Source: G016234445 sp964438865 (GTDB lineage Bacteria > Chloroflexota > Dehalococcoidia > Tepidiformales > Tepidiformaceae). Taken from it: 64,000 nt of DNA. The notes below the pieces were generated by a model. That model saw only the letters and a program-made list of their open reading frames with translations, had not been told where the DNA came from and did not search any database. The position numbers were made by a program, and so were the translations under genes. This document shows, one piece after another, positions 8,245-16,529 of the stretch (the first letter of the stretch is position 1; each line of letters begins with the position of its first letter). Location of the stretch: positions 124,001-188,000 of the forward strand of contig CAYTMI010000002.1 in the NCBI GenBank assembly GCA_964438865.1, in the 5' to 3' direction.

Positions 8245-9023
8245 ACCAGCGCATCGAACTCGGGGCCATCGTTGTGCGCGAGGGGCGGCTGTGGCTCGTG
8301 CGGCCTCGGCCGGAGGGCCCGTGGGAACTCCCGGGGGGCACACTCCTGCCGGAACACGGGGACACCGACGCGGCGATGGACGCGATCCTCGCGGCCTTCG
8401 GTGTCAATGCCCCCGCGATTGAAGACGACTTCCTGGAGACGCGGTTCCTGCCGATGGAAGGCGGGCAGGTGGTCTACAACATCTACGCCGCCTCCGAGTG
8501 GACGGGCGACCCGGCCGCCGCCGCCGGAGTCGGTGCCGGCTGGTTCGAGCTGGCTGAGCTCGCTGCCATCCACATGGACGAGTGGCTGCGGGAGGCGCTG
8601 CTGGAAGCCTTCGGGCTGAAGGAAGCCCCGGACCGGGACCGCGAGCTCCTGGCGGCGATGGGCGGGCTGGCGGCCCAGGGCACTGCCGACCTCGGCGGCG
8701 CCTGGGGCGACCTCTCCCGGCAGGAGCCCGGGGACACACCCTTCCGGGAACACGTCACCCGCGCCTGGGAGAACGGCGTCCTCGACGACCGCACACGGGG
8801 GATCATGGCGGTGGCGATGCTGGCGGCGCTGGGCGGTCGGCCGCGGGCTCTCCGGGAAGCCATCGCTGCCGCGCTCCTGCACGGCGTAACCCCCGAACAG
8901 GCCGCGGAAACGCTGCGGATGGTGGGCGTCTATGCCGGCTACCCGGCCGCGATCGAAGCATGGGGCGCGATGGAAGGGCTCTTCGCCGAACGCGGCCTGC
9001 CGACGCCGGAGGTGGCGCCATGA
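8241..9023 (+). CDS. Degenerate Nudix domain fused to a carboxymuconolactone decarboxylase-like domain
   Basis: This 260-residue two-domain protein starts MNQRIELGAIVVREGRLWL. Residues 1-130 resemble a Nudix domain (WELPGGTLLPEHGD), but the REXXEE glutamates are absent (AAMDAILAAFGV). Residues ~165-255 resemble the all-helical carboxymuconolactone decarboxylase/AhpD fold (DDRTRGIMAVAMLAALGG, then HGVTPEQAAETLRM, then YAGYPAAIEAWG). No CxxC is present, so it is unlikely to be an AhpD-type peroxidase. It overlaps the genes on both sides by 4 bp. The fusion and its place in a trp operon are unusual. Confidence 0.6.
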   Translation: MNQRIELGAIVVREGRLWLVRPRPEGPWELPGGTLLPEHGDTDAAMDAILAAFGVNAPAIEDDFLETRFLPMEGGQVVYNIYAASEWTGDPAAAAGVGAGWFELAELAAIHMDEWLREALLEAFGLKEAPDRDRELLAAMGGLAAQGTADLGGAWGDLSRQEPGDTPFREHVTRAWENGVLDDRTRGIMAVAMLAALGGRPRALREAIAAALLHGVTPEQAAETLRMVGVYAGYPAAIEAWGAMEGLFAERGLPTPEVAP

Positions 9024-9682
9024 ACGCGGTCCTCTGGGACATGGACGACACGCTGCTGGAGACGCTGCCCGGCCGGATGCGGTCGCTCGCGCACGCCTAC
9101 GAAGTCTGCTTGGGACAACGCACCGACCCGCGGGCGCTCTGGGTGAGCCACCGCGGCGGGACGCTGGAGGAGATGGGCGTCCGGCTGCTGGGCGATGACT
9201 GGCGGCGGTTTGTCGCCGCCTTCCGGGACCACTACTACGGCCACCACCGGGACATTCACCCCTACCCGGGGATTGAGTCCACCCTGGAGGCGATCGCGGC
9301 GGACGGCATCCCAATGGCGGTGGTCACCTCGAAAGTCTCCTGGGGCGCGGTCGAAGAACTCGGCCAGGCGGGCATTCTCTCGTACTTCGCAGCGGTGGTC
9401 GGACACGACGACACGGAACTCCACAAGCCCGATCCCGAGCCCGTTTATGCCGCCCTGGACCGCCTGATGGTGGACACGCCGGCCGGGACCGTATTCGTGG
9501 GCGACAGCCCCGCAGACATCTGGGCCGCCCGGAACGCCGGTTGCGTGGCGGTCGCCGCCCTCTGGGGGACGCTGGACGAGGAGCTGTTGCGCGACTCGCT
9601 CCCCGACCACCTCGCTGCGCTCCCGCACGAGGTCCTGGCGGTCCGCGTGAACGGCAGCAGGGAGGCCGGGCCATGGAGTTGA
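9020..9682 (+). CDS. HAD-superfamily phosphatase (phosphoglycolate phosphatase-like)
   Basis: This is a 220-residue haloacid dehalogenase-type hydrolase. Motif I is WDMDDTLL (nucleophile Asp7 and acid Asp9), motif II lies in AVVTSK, the lysine of motif III is in HKPDPEP, and motif IV is VGDSPADIWAA. The helical cap between motifs I and II suits small phosphometabolites. It overlaps the preceding gene by 4 bp and the next by 10 bp. Phosphatase activity is very likely; the substrate is unknown. Confidence 0.82.
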   Translation: MNAVLWDMDDTLLETLPGRMRSLAHAYEVCLGQRTDPRALWVSHRGGTLEEMGVRLLGDDWRRFVAAFRDHYYGHHRDIHPYPGIESTLEAIAADGIPMAVVTSKVSWGAVEELGQAGILSYFAAVVGHDDTELHKPDPEPVYAALDRLMVDTPAGTVFVGDSPADIWAARNAGCVAVAALWGTLDEELLRDSLPDHLAALPHEVLAVRVNGSREAGPWS

Positions 9683-9996
9683 CGAAGCACGTCGCCCACC
9701 TTGGCGTCCGCTTCTACCGGGCCGGCGGCGTGGACCTGACGCTCGTGCCGCTGATCAAGGAAGTGGCGGCATTCACGCGGTCGGCGGGCGATGGCTACTT
9801 CCTTGTCGCGCTGATGGGCGAGCCCGGGAGCGCCTACCCGCTCGACCTTCGCTCGCCCGGCGCCTACGACCCGGAATACCTCGCCAGGAAGTTCAGGCTC
9901 GACCGGCGAGGCTACGGCTACACCCCGGAAGAACTCGCGGAAGCGCTCAGGCTGGTGCGCGACGACCTGAAGCGGGAGGAAGGACTCGACGCGTGA
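9673..9996 (+). CDS. Conserved-looking small hypothetical protein before trpG
   Basis: This 107-residue protein is not one I recognise. It is soluble and mixed alpha/beta, with a hydrophobic strand-like segment (GYFLVALMGEPG) and an acidic C-terminal helix (TPEELAEALRLVRDDLKREE). It overlaps the HAD gene by 10 bp and the GTG of trpG by 4 bp, so it is clearly translated within the operon. Codon use and GC content look like its neighbours. Confidence 0.6.
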   Translation: MELTKHVAHLGVRFYRAGGVDLTLVPLIKEVAAFTRSAGDGYFLVALMGEPGSAYPLDLRSPGAYDPEYLARKFRLDRRGYGYTPEELAEALRLVRDDLKREEGLDA

Positions 9997-10574
9997 CGAC
10001 CCTGCTTATCGACAACTACGACAGCTTCACCTACATCCTCTGGCAATACCTGGCCGAACTCGGGGCCGACGTCGTCGTCCGCCGCAACGACCAGATAACG
10101 CTGGACGAGTGCCGCGCCCTCCACCCTGACCACATCGTCATCTCGCCGGGGCCCGGCGACCCCACCGAGGCCGGGATCTCGCGCGAGGTCATCCGCGAAT
10201 TCGCCGGGAAGGTGCCGGTGCTCGGCGTCTGCCTGGGGCACCAGTGCATCTACGACGTCTTCGGCGGCACAGTCACGGGAGCGGGCGAAATCAAGCACGG
10301 CAAGGTTTCGACCATCAGCCACGACGCCCGGGGCGTGTTCAAGGACGTGCCGGCCGGCTTCCATGCCGTCCGCTATCATTCGCTGGCAGGCACACTGGAA
10401 TCGTTGCCGCCTGTGCTGGAAGTCACAGCGAAGTCGGAAAGTGGCGTGATCATGGGCGTCCGCCACAAGGAACTGACCGTGGAAGGCGTGCAGTTCCACC
10501 CTGAGTCGATCGGCACCGAGCACGGCAAGAAGATGCTCAAGAACTTCCTGGAGATGGAGGGCGGGCAATGGTGA
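9993..10574 (+). CDS. trpG: Anthranilate synthase component II (glutamine amidotransferase)
   Basis: TrpG hydrolyses glutamine and passes ammonia to TrpE. The 193-residue class I amidotransferase has the oxyanion region SPGPGDP, nucleophile Cys in GVCLGHQ and catalytic His-Glu in VQFHPES. The GTG start overlaps the preceding stop as GTGA. It is split from trpE by about 2.1 kb of other genes. In some bacteria TrpG also serves 4-amino-4-deoxychorismate synthase; no pabB is seen here. Confidence 0.95.
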   Translation: MTTLLIDNYDSFTYILWQYLAELGADVVVRRNDQITLDECRALHPDHIVISPGPGDPTEAGISREVIREFAGKVPVLGVCLGHQCIYDVFGGTVTGAGEIKHGKVSTISHDARGVFKDVPAGFHAVRYHSLAGTLESLPPVLEVTAKSESGVIMGVRHKELTVEGVQFHPESIGTEHGKKMLKNFLEMEGGQW

Positions 10575-11587
10575 TCCAGGACGCTATCCGTTCCCTCGTA
10601 GAGGGCGGCGCGCTCTCCGGGGAGCAGGCCGCGGGCGCGATGGAGGAGATCATGGCCGGCGCCGCGACCCCCGCCCAGGTTGGCGGCTTCCTCGCCGCGC
10701 TCCGCATTCGCGGCGAAACCGCCGAGGTCGTGGCCGCCTGTTCCCGGGTCATGCAGGCGCACGCCGAGCCTGTCCCGGTCGAAAACGTGATCGACATCGT
10801 CGGCACCGGCGGGGACGGGATCGACACCTTCAACGTTTCCACCTGTGCCGCCTTCGTGGTGGCCGGGGCCGGGGTCCGGGTGGCCAAGCATGGCAACCGG
10901 GCGATGTCATCGAAGTGCGGGAGCGCGGACGTCCTCGAAGCCCTGGGGGCGCGCACCGACCTCGGCGGCGAGCAGGTGGCGAAGGTCATCGAAGGTTGCG
11001 GATTCTGCTTCCTCTTCGCCCAGCGGTTCCACCCGGCCATGCGGCACGTCGCCGGGCCGAGGCGCGAACTTGGGGTGCGGACAATCTTCAACCTCCTGGG
11101 GCCCCTGACCAGCCCGGCCAGACCCCGGGCTCAGCTGACCGGCGTCGGAGCCGGGGCGCTGGCGCCGCTCATCGCCGAGGCGTTTGCCCTGCGGGGGATG
11201 GAGCGCGCGGTCGTGGTCCACTCCGCCGACGGGATGGACGAGATTAGCCCCGATGGCGTGACCCACGCCTGGATTGTTGACCACGGCGCGATCACCGAAC
11301 GGGACCTCACCGCCGCCGACTTCGGCCTGCCGCAACACCCGCTGTCGACGGTGCTTGGCGGCACGCCGGAACAGAACGCGGGCACCCTGCTGGCGGTCCT
11401 CGATGGTGCCGAAGGCCCCATGACCGACTTCGTGCTCATGAACGCCTCGGCGGCGCTCTATGCCGCCGGCAGCGCCACGGACCTCCGTCGCGGCGTCGAG
11501 ATCGCCCATGAATCCATCGCTTCCGGGCGCGCGAGAGAAGTGCTGGACCACTACATCCGGCTCACCCACGAGGTCGCCGGTGAGTGA
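10568..11587 (+). CDS. trpD: Anthranilate phosphoribosyltransferase
   Basis: TrpD joins anthranilate to PRPP. The 339-residue protein has the PRPP-binding GTGGDG (VGTGGDGIDTFNVST), the KHGNRAMSSKCGSADVLEALG stretch in family style and the downstream NLLGPLTSPA. It overlaps trpG by 7 bp and trpC by 8 bp. Its length and motifs are standard. Confidence 0.97.
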   Translation: MVIQDAIRSLVEGGALSGEQAAGAMEEIMAGAATPAQVGGFLAALRIRGETAEVVAACSRVMQAHAEPVPVENVIDIVGTGGDGIDTFNVSTCAAFVVAGAGVRVAKHGNRAMSSKCGSADVLEALGARTDLGGEQVAKVIEGCGFCFLFAQRFHPAMRHVAGPRRELGVRTIFNLLGPLTSPARPRAQLTGVGAGALAPLIAEAFALRGMERAVVVHSADGMDEISPDGVTHAWIVDHGAITERDLTAADFGLPQHPLSTVLGGTPEQNAGTLLAVLDGAEGPMTDFVLMNASAALYAAGSATDLRRGVEIAHESIASGRAREVLDHYIRLTHEVAGE

Positions 11588-12416
11588 AGAAACGATCCTC
11601 GACCGGATTGTGGCGCGCCGCCGCATCGACGTCGCCGAGGCGAAGGCAACCGTGCCATCGGCGGCGCTCGAAGCACGCCTCGCCGCGGCTCCCCGGACGA
11701 TCGACTTCGTCGCAAGGCTCCGGGCGGACGCCCCGATGGCCGTGATCGCAGAGGTGAAGCGCGCCTCGCCGAGCAAGGGCGACATCGCCTCGGGCATCGA
11801 CGCGGCTGAGCAGGCGCTTCGCTACGCCGCCGGCGGCGCCGCCGGGATTTCAATCCTGACCGAACCCACGTGGTTCAAGGGCACGCTCGACGACATGCTC
11901 CGGACGCGCCTTGCCCTGCAACCCATGGGAGCCGCGCGCCCCGGGGTGCTCCGCAAGGACTTCATCGTCGACCCGTACCAGCTCCTGGAGGCGCGGGTCT
12001 TTGGCGCCGATGCGGTGCTTCTCATCGTCGCCAGCCTGAACGATGGGCTCCTGGGCGAACTGCTCGCGGCCTCCCGGTCGCTGGGGATGGAAGCGCTGGT
12101 GGAAGTGAACAACGCCGACGAGATGACGCGCGCGCTGGCCGCGGGGGCGGCGCTCGTGGGCGTCAACAACCGCGATTTGCGGAGCTTCACCGTCGACCTC
12201 GGAACGACCGACCGGCTGGCGGGCATGGCGGGCCGCGATGTCCTTCTCGCCGCGCTCAGCGGGATCCGTAGCCGGGCGGATGTCGAACGTTTCGAAGCAG
12301 CGGGAGCGGGCGCCGTGCTGGTGGGCGAAGCGTTGATGGTAGCGAGCGACCCCGCGGCCAAGATTCGCGAACTTTGCGGGCTGCCGGCGCAGGCCGGGGC
12401 GGCGGCAAGGCTGTGA
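11580..12416 (+). CDS. trpC: Indole-3-glycerol-phosphate synthase
   Basis: TrpC closes the indole ring from CdRP. The GTG start at 11580 (MSEETILDRIVARRR) is chosen over a longer upstream ORF because it gives the normal N-terminus and a 278-residue protein. Active-site motifs are EVKRASPSKGD, then LRKDFIVDPYQ, then LVGVNNRDL and SGI. It overlaps trpD by 8 bp and trpF by 4 bp. Confidence 0.96.
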   Translation: MSEETILDRIVARRRIDVAEAKATVPSAALEARLAAAPRTIDFVARLRADAPMAVIAEVKRASPSKGDIASGIDAAEQALRYAAGGAAGISILTEPTWFKGTLDDMLRTRLALQPMGAARPGVLRKDFIVDPYQLLEARVFGADAVLLIVASLNDGLLGELLAASRSLGMEALVEVNNADEMTRALAAGAALVGVNNRDLRSFTVDLGTTDRLAGMAGRDVLLAALSGIRSRADVERFEAAGAGAVLVGEALMVASDPAAKIRELCGLPAQAGAAARL

Positions 12417-13156
12417 CGCGCGTCAAGATCTGCGGCTTGCGCGACCCGGAGACGGCAGTTGCGGCGGCGAAGGCCGGCGCCGACTTCATCGGCCTCGTCT
12501 TCGCCGAATCGAAGCGGCGGGTCACCCCGCAGCAGTGCCACGACATCATCGAGGCGCTGAACGCCGAGCGCCGGACTCCTCCCCCCGCAGAGTTCGCGGC
12601 CCCAATCGTGGGGGAAGTGCGCGGACTGAACTGGTTCGGGGCGTGGAGCGACGCGTTCGACCAGGCGATCGCCCGCTGGCGGCCGCTCATCGTCGGCGTC
12701 TTTGCCGGCATGGACGCTGACGAAGTGGACGACATCGCCGTGACCGCGGGACTCGACATCGTCCAGCTTTCCGGCGGCGAGCCGGCCGAGTTCTTGCGAA
12801 AGATCGCTCTCCCGGTGATCCGGGCCGTGCATGTGGCCCCCGAAACCAGGGCCGAGGACCTCCTTGAAACGATCGCGGAGGTGCCGGCGGCCGGCATCCT
12901 GCTCGACACTGGCTCAAAGGGGGTACTCGGCGGGACCGGGGAGACCTTCGACTGGGACGTGGCCGCCGGGGTTGCCCGCCGGGTGCCGATCATGCTGGCC
13001 GGGGGGCTCACGCCGGAAACCGTCGCCGCCGCCATCGCGCAGGTCGAACCCTGGGCGGTGGACGTCTCCAGCGGCGTCGAGACCGGCGGCAGCAAAGACA
13101 TCGAGAAGATCCGCGCCTTCATCCGCGCGGCGAAGGGGGTCCGGGTTGGGCGCTAG
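12413..13156 (+). CDS. trpF: Phosphoribosylanthranilate isomerase with an internal insertion
   Basis: TrpF isomerises PRA to CdRP. GTG 12413 overlaps the trpC stop (GTGA) and gives VKICGLRDPE with the catalytic Cys; the catalytic Asp is in ILLDTGSKG. At 247 residues it is about 40 longer than usual. The extra segment lies between HDIIEAL and VGVFAGM (about residues 45-90) and includes a Pro-rich turn and a Trp-rich stretch (LNWFGAWSDAF). The barrel otherwise looks complete. It overlaps trpB by 11 bp. Confidence 0.93.
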   Translation: MTRVKICGLRDPETAVAAAKAGADFIGLVFAESKRRVTPQQCHDIIEALNAERRTPPPAEFAAPIVGEVRGLNWFGAWSDAFDQAIARWRPLIVGVFAGMDADEVDDIAVTAGLDIVQLSGGEPAEFLRKIALPVIRAVHVAPETRAEDLLETIAEVPAAGILLDTGSKGVLGGTGETFDWDVAAGVARRVPIMLAGGLTPETVAAAIAQVEPWAVDVSSGVETGGSKDIEKIRAFIRAAKGVRVGR

Positions 13157-14336
13157 ATCGGCGATCTCGGCACGGTTTGGGGAATTCGGCGGGCGCTACA
13201 TCCCGGAGACGCTGGTGGGGGCGCACGAAGAACTCGAAGAGGCTTACCTGGCGGCACGCGACGATCCCGCCTTCGGCGAGGAGTTGGCCTATCTGCTTCG
13301 CCACTACGTCGGGCGACCGACCCCCCTCTACTTCGCCGAACGGATGACCCGCGAATGTGGCGGGGCGCGGATCTGGCTCAAGCGCGAGGACCTCGCCCAC
13401 ACGGGCGCACACAAGATCAACAACGCCGTCGGGCAGGCGCTGCTCGCGAAACGCCTTGGGAAGCCGCGGATCATCGCCGAGACCGGGGCCGGCCAGCACG
13501 GGGTCGCCACCGCCACGGTCTGCGCGATGATGGGGCTCGAGTGCACCGTCTACATGGGCAGTGAGGACATCAAGCGGCAGTCGCTCAACGCCTTCCGGAT
13601 GAAGATGCTCGGCGCCACCCTCGTCCCGGTCGAAACCGGGAGCAAGACCCTCAAGGACGCGATCAACGAAGCGATGCGCGACTGGGTGACGAACGTCCGG
13701 ACGACCCACTACATCATCGGCTCGGCGATTGGGCCGCACCCCTTCCCGACCATGGTCCGCGACTTCCAGTCGGTCATCGGCAAGGAGGCGCGCCAGCAGA
13801 TGCTCGAACAGGCAGGGAAGTTGCCGGACGTCGCGATCGCCTGTGTCGGCGGCGGGAGCAACGCCATCGGCCTCTTCCACCCCTTCATCGATGACCCGGT
13901 ACGGCTGGTGGGCGTGGAAGCGGCGGGCGAAGGCGTGGGCACCGGGCGGCATGCGGCGACGCTCGTCGCGGGGCGCCCGGGCGTCCTCCACGGGACGAAA
14001 ACGTACCTCCTCCAGGACGCCGCCGGGCAGATCATCGAAACCCACAGCATTTCCGCCGGGCTCGACTACCCGGGGGTCGGCCCCGAGCATTCGTGGCTGA
14101 AGACCAGCGAGCGGGCAGAGTACGTCGCCGTCGACGACAAGCAGGCTCTCGAAGGCTTCCTGTCGCTCACCCGCAGCGAGGGGATCATCCCGGCGCTCGA
14201 ACCCTCCCACGCGATCTACCACGCGATGAAGGTCGCGGCCGGGATGCGCCTGGACCAGGACGTGCTCATCGGCCTGAGCGGGCGCGGAGATAAGGACATG
14301 CACACCGTCGCGGCGGCCCTTGGGGTTTCGCTCTGA
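13146..14336 (+). CDS. trpB: Tryptophan synthase beta chain (TrpB1 type)
   Basis: TrpB condenses indole from TrpA with serine. The best start is TTG 13146, with AAGGGGGT just upstream; it lies inside the end of trpF and gives 396 residues. The PLP lysine is in HTGAHKINN and the phosphate loop is GGGSNAIG. The family region GRPTPLYFAERMT is also intact. A membrane protease gene lies between it and trpA, so the alpha and beta genes are not adjacent as is typical. Confidence 0.96.
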   Translation: MGARSAISARFGEFGGRYIPETLVGAHEELEEAYLAARDDPAFGEELAYLLRHYVGRPTPLYFAERMTRECGGARIWLKREDLAHTGAHKINNAVGQALLAKRLGKPRIIAETGAGQHGVATATVCAMMGLECTVYMGSEDIKRQSLNAFRMKMLGATLVPVETGSKTLKDAINEAMRDWVTNVRTTHYIIGSAIGPHPFPTMVRDFQSVIGKEARQQMLEQAGKLPDVAIACVGGGSNAIGLFHPFIDDPVRLVGVEAAGEGVGTGRHAATLVAGRPGVLHGTKTYLLQDAAGQIIETHSISAGLDYPGVGPEHSWLKTSERAEYVAVDDKQALEGFLSLTRSEGIIPALEPSHAIYHAMKVAAGMRLDQDVLIGLSGRGDKDMHTVAAALGVSL

Positions 14337-14353
14337 CCGCGTCTGCCGTCCCG

Positions 14354-15175
14354 GTGCGGCCGGGCCGCCTGCAGGATGTCCCCTGGGGGCCGAAACAGGT
14401 TCTCATCGGCCTGGGGCTCTTCGCCGCGGTGTTCCTCTTCACCCAGGCGCTCATCGTCGTCATCGCCGCCGCGGGTCACGACTTCGTTCCCTACGACACG
14501 GGCGACGTGTTCGACAAGGCGGGGGACATCGCCCGGTACGGCGACGAACGGCTGGCTGCAGCCACCGGGGGCGCCGAGTTGCCGGAGGCGCCGCGCATTC
14601 TTGCCGACGCGAACAGCCTCCTGATTCTGCTCGGAGCGACGTTCGTCTCGCAGGGGTTCTTCGTGTTTATTGTCCTGGCCGCAACCCGGCTCCGGTCGGA
14701 CACGGTCACGCGCGCCCTGGGCCTCCGCAAGTACACCTTCAGCGACCTCTGGCGGCCGGCGGCGGTGGTGGTCGCGGCTTACCTGGGCGTCGCCATCTAC
14801 TCGGTGGCGATGACCGCGCTCGGCGTCGACTTCCTCGAGCCCAAGAGCACCGTACCCTCGGGGGTCGTCCGCCACGGGGAGACGCTGGCGCTGGCAGGGG
14901 TGCTCGCCGTGATCAGCGCGCCCATCGCCGAGGAGCTGTTCTTCCGCGGCCTCGTTTTCGGCGGGCTCGTGCGCTGGGGATTCTGGCCGGCAGCGGCGGT
15001 TTCCGCCGCCCTGTTCACGCTGTCCCACCTGGACCCCGGGAGCGTGATCCCGTTCTTCTGGGTCGGCATGGCCATGGCCTGGCTGTTCTGGTCGCGCGGG
15101 AGCCTCTGGGACAGCATCGCCTTCCACTTTCTGTTCAATCTCACGAGCTTCTTGCTCCTGCTGGCGGGGACCTGA
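14354..15175 (+). CDS. CPBP-family intramembrane metalloprotease
   Basis: This integral membrane protein (273 residues from GTG 14354) has about six to seven hydrophobic segments. It carries the CPBP (Abi/CAAX-like) signature: EELFFRG with the Glu-Glu and Arg, then the His motifs in LFTLSHLDP and HFLFNL. Members cleave within membranes or tether partners; substrates are mostly unknown. It sits between trpB and trpA, ending 1 bp before trpA, so it must be co-expressed with tryptophan synthase. A slightly earlier start is possible. Family call is strong; purpose in this operon is unknown. Confidence 0.85.
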   Translation: MRPGRLQDVPWGPKQVLIGLGLFAAVFLFTQALIVVIAAAGHDFVPYDTGDVFDKAGDIARYGDERLAAATGGAELPEAPRILADANSLLILLGATFVSQGFFVFIVLAATRLRSDTVTRALGLRKYTFSDLWRPAAVVVAAYLGVAIYSVAMTALGVDFLEPKSTVPSGVVRHGETLALAGVLAVISAPIAEELFFRGLVFGGLVRWGFWPAAAVSAALFTLSHLDPGSVIPFFWVGMAMAWLFWSRGSLWDSIAFHFLFNLTSFLLLLAGT

Positions 15176-15176
15176 C

Positions 15177-15968
15177 ATGTCACAACGATTGCGCGAAACC
15201 TTCGCAAAGGGCCGGGCGGAAGGCCGCCCCCTGTTCATCCCCTACGTGACGGCGGGCTACGTCACCCGCGAAGACACCGTCCCCATCCTCCTGGCGATGG
15301 AAGCCGGGGGAGCCGACGTGCTCGAACTCGGCGTCCCCTTCAGCGACCCGATGGCGGACGGCGCGACGATCCAGCACGCGAACTTCGTGGCCGTCGAGCA
15401 AGCGGTCACCCTGGGGGACTGCTTCGGATTCGTACGGGAGGCGCGGGCGCAGGGCCTGAAGGCGCCGGTCGTCCTGATGGGGTACTACAACCCCATCCTC
15501 TCGTACGGCGAGGAACGCGCTGCCACGGACGGCCGCGCGGCCGGTGTCGACGGCTGGATCGTCGTGGACCTGCCGCCGGAAGAGGCGGGATCGTTCCTGG
15601 CGGCCTGCCGGGCGAACGACCAGAGCTTCATCCCGATGGTGGCGCCGACGACGAAAGAGCCGCGGATCGACATCCTTGCGGCGGCGGCCGACGCCTTCCT
15701 TTACTGCGTCAGCGTCACGGGGACCACGGGGCAGCGGACGGAGATGTCAGATGACCTCCCTGCGTTCATCGCGAGGGTCCGGCGGCACACGTCGCTGCCG
15801 CTGGCGGTGGGGTTTGGGGTATCGACCAGGGAGCACGTGGAGGCGGTTGGGAAGGTCGCGGATGCGGCTGTGGTGGGCTCTGCTATAATCGCGGCTGTAG
15901 ACGCCGCAGGGCCTGAGAGCCGCGCGCAGAGCGTCAGGGAGTTTGTGGAGGATGTCTCCGGCCGGTAA
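15177..15968 (+). CDS. trpA: Tryptophan synthase alpha chain
   Basis: TrpA cleaves indole-3-glycerol phosphate to indole. The 263-residue TIM barrel has the catalytic Glu in LELGVPFSDPMADG, the Asp in the VDGWIVVDLPPEE region and the phosphate-binding loop GFGVST. It is the last trp gene of the T-box operon. Its 3' end contains a strong extended -10 element, with a rare ATA isoleucine codon forming part of it. Confidence 0.97.
   Translation: MSQRLRETFAKGRAEGRPLFIPYVTAGYVTREDTVPILLAMEAGGADVLELGVPFSDPMADGATIQHANFVAVEQAVTLGDCFGFVREARAQGLKAPVVLMGYYNPILSYGEERAATDGRAAGVDGWIVVDLPPEEAGSFLAACRANDQSFIPMVAPTTKEPRIDILAAAADAFLYCVSVTGTTGQRTEMSDDLPAFIARVRRHTSLPLAVGFGVSTREHVEAVGKVADAAVVGSAIIAAVDAAGPESRAQSVREFVEDVSGR
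15881..15889 (+). promoter_or_regulatory. Extended -10 promoter inside the end of trpA
   Basis: TGCTATAAT is a perfect extended -10 (TG-N-TATAAT) in coding sequence. It uses the codons GCT ATA ATC, and ATA is otherwise avoided here. No good -35 is seen, as is common with extended -10 promoters. Transcription would start near 15896 and feed aroH, aroF and scpA independently of the T-box. Confidence 0.65.
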
Positions 15969-16069
15969 CGGGCAGGTGGTTTCGGCCCAACGTGCGGGCA
16001 TCGAGCGCCGATGGTGTTGGCGCCGGCCCCTCGTGGGCCGAGCATATGGGCGCCCGCCGGCCGGTACCT

Positions 16070-16100
16070 TTGGCAGCCGCCCGGCCTAACCCCATACCCT
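16070..16100 (+). promoter_or_regulatory. Candidate proximal promoter of aroH
   Basis: TTGGCA (16070-16075), a 19-bp spacer and TACCCT (16095-16100) lie just before aroH; the -10 is the same hexamer as at the T-box promoter. The 15969-16132 spacer also holds a GGCCC/GGGCC hairpin (about 16026-16040) but no recognisable riboswitch. Confidence 0.4.
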
Positions 16101-16132
16101 GACCCGACCCCCCCTGGAGGAGGACTGCACGC

Positions 16133-16516
16133 ATGCCCGTCCGTGGCGTCCGCGGTGCGACCACCGTGAGCAAGAACACCCGGGAAGAGATCCTGGAAGC
16201 GACCCGTGAACTGCTCACGGAGATGATCGAAGCCAACGGCATTGAGCCCGAAGACGTGGCATCGGCCTGGTTCACGACCACTCCGGACGTGAACGCCGAG
16301 TTCCCTGCAGTCGCCGCCCGCCAAATGGGGTGGACGTTCGTCCCGTTGATGTGCGGGCACGAAATGTCCGTCCCGGGCAGCCTGCCCCTTTGCCTGCGCA
16401 TCCTTCTCCACTTGAACACCGATAAGGGAACCCATGACATCAACCACGTCTTCATCCGCGGCGCGCGAGCACTGCGCCCGGATCTCGCATCCAGCACCCA
16501 CTCGACCGCACGTTAG
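16133..16516 (+). CDS. aroH: Chorismate mutase, AroH class
   Basis: This 127-residue monofunctional enzyme rearranges chorismate to prephenate for Phe and Tyr. It matches the Bacillus AroH fold: VRGVRGATTV at the N-terminus with the active-site Arg, then WFTTTPDVNAEFPA, then the late Arg region. A GGAGGAGG ribosome site precedes the ATG. With DAHP synthase next door, it forms an aromatic supply unit beside the trp genes. Confidence 0.92.
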   Translation: MPVRGVRGATTVSKNTREEILEATRELLTEMIEANGIEPEDVASAWFTTTPDVNAEFPAVAARQMGWTFVPLMCGHEMSVPGSLPLCLRILLHLNTDKGTHDINHVFIRGARALRPDLASSTHSTAR

Positions 16517-16529
16517 CGGAGGAGAACCC

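Noticed and set aside
15890..16132. A second T-box or other riboswitch before aroH
   Set aside because: No T-box core, specifier loop or terminator U-run is present; only a GC hairpin is visible.
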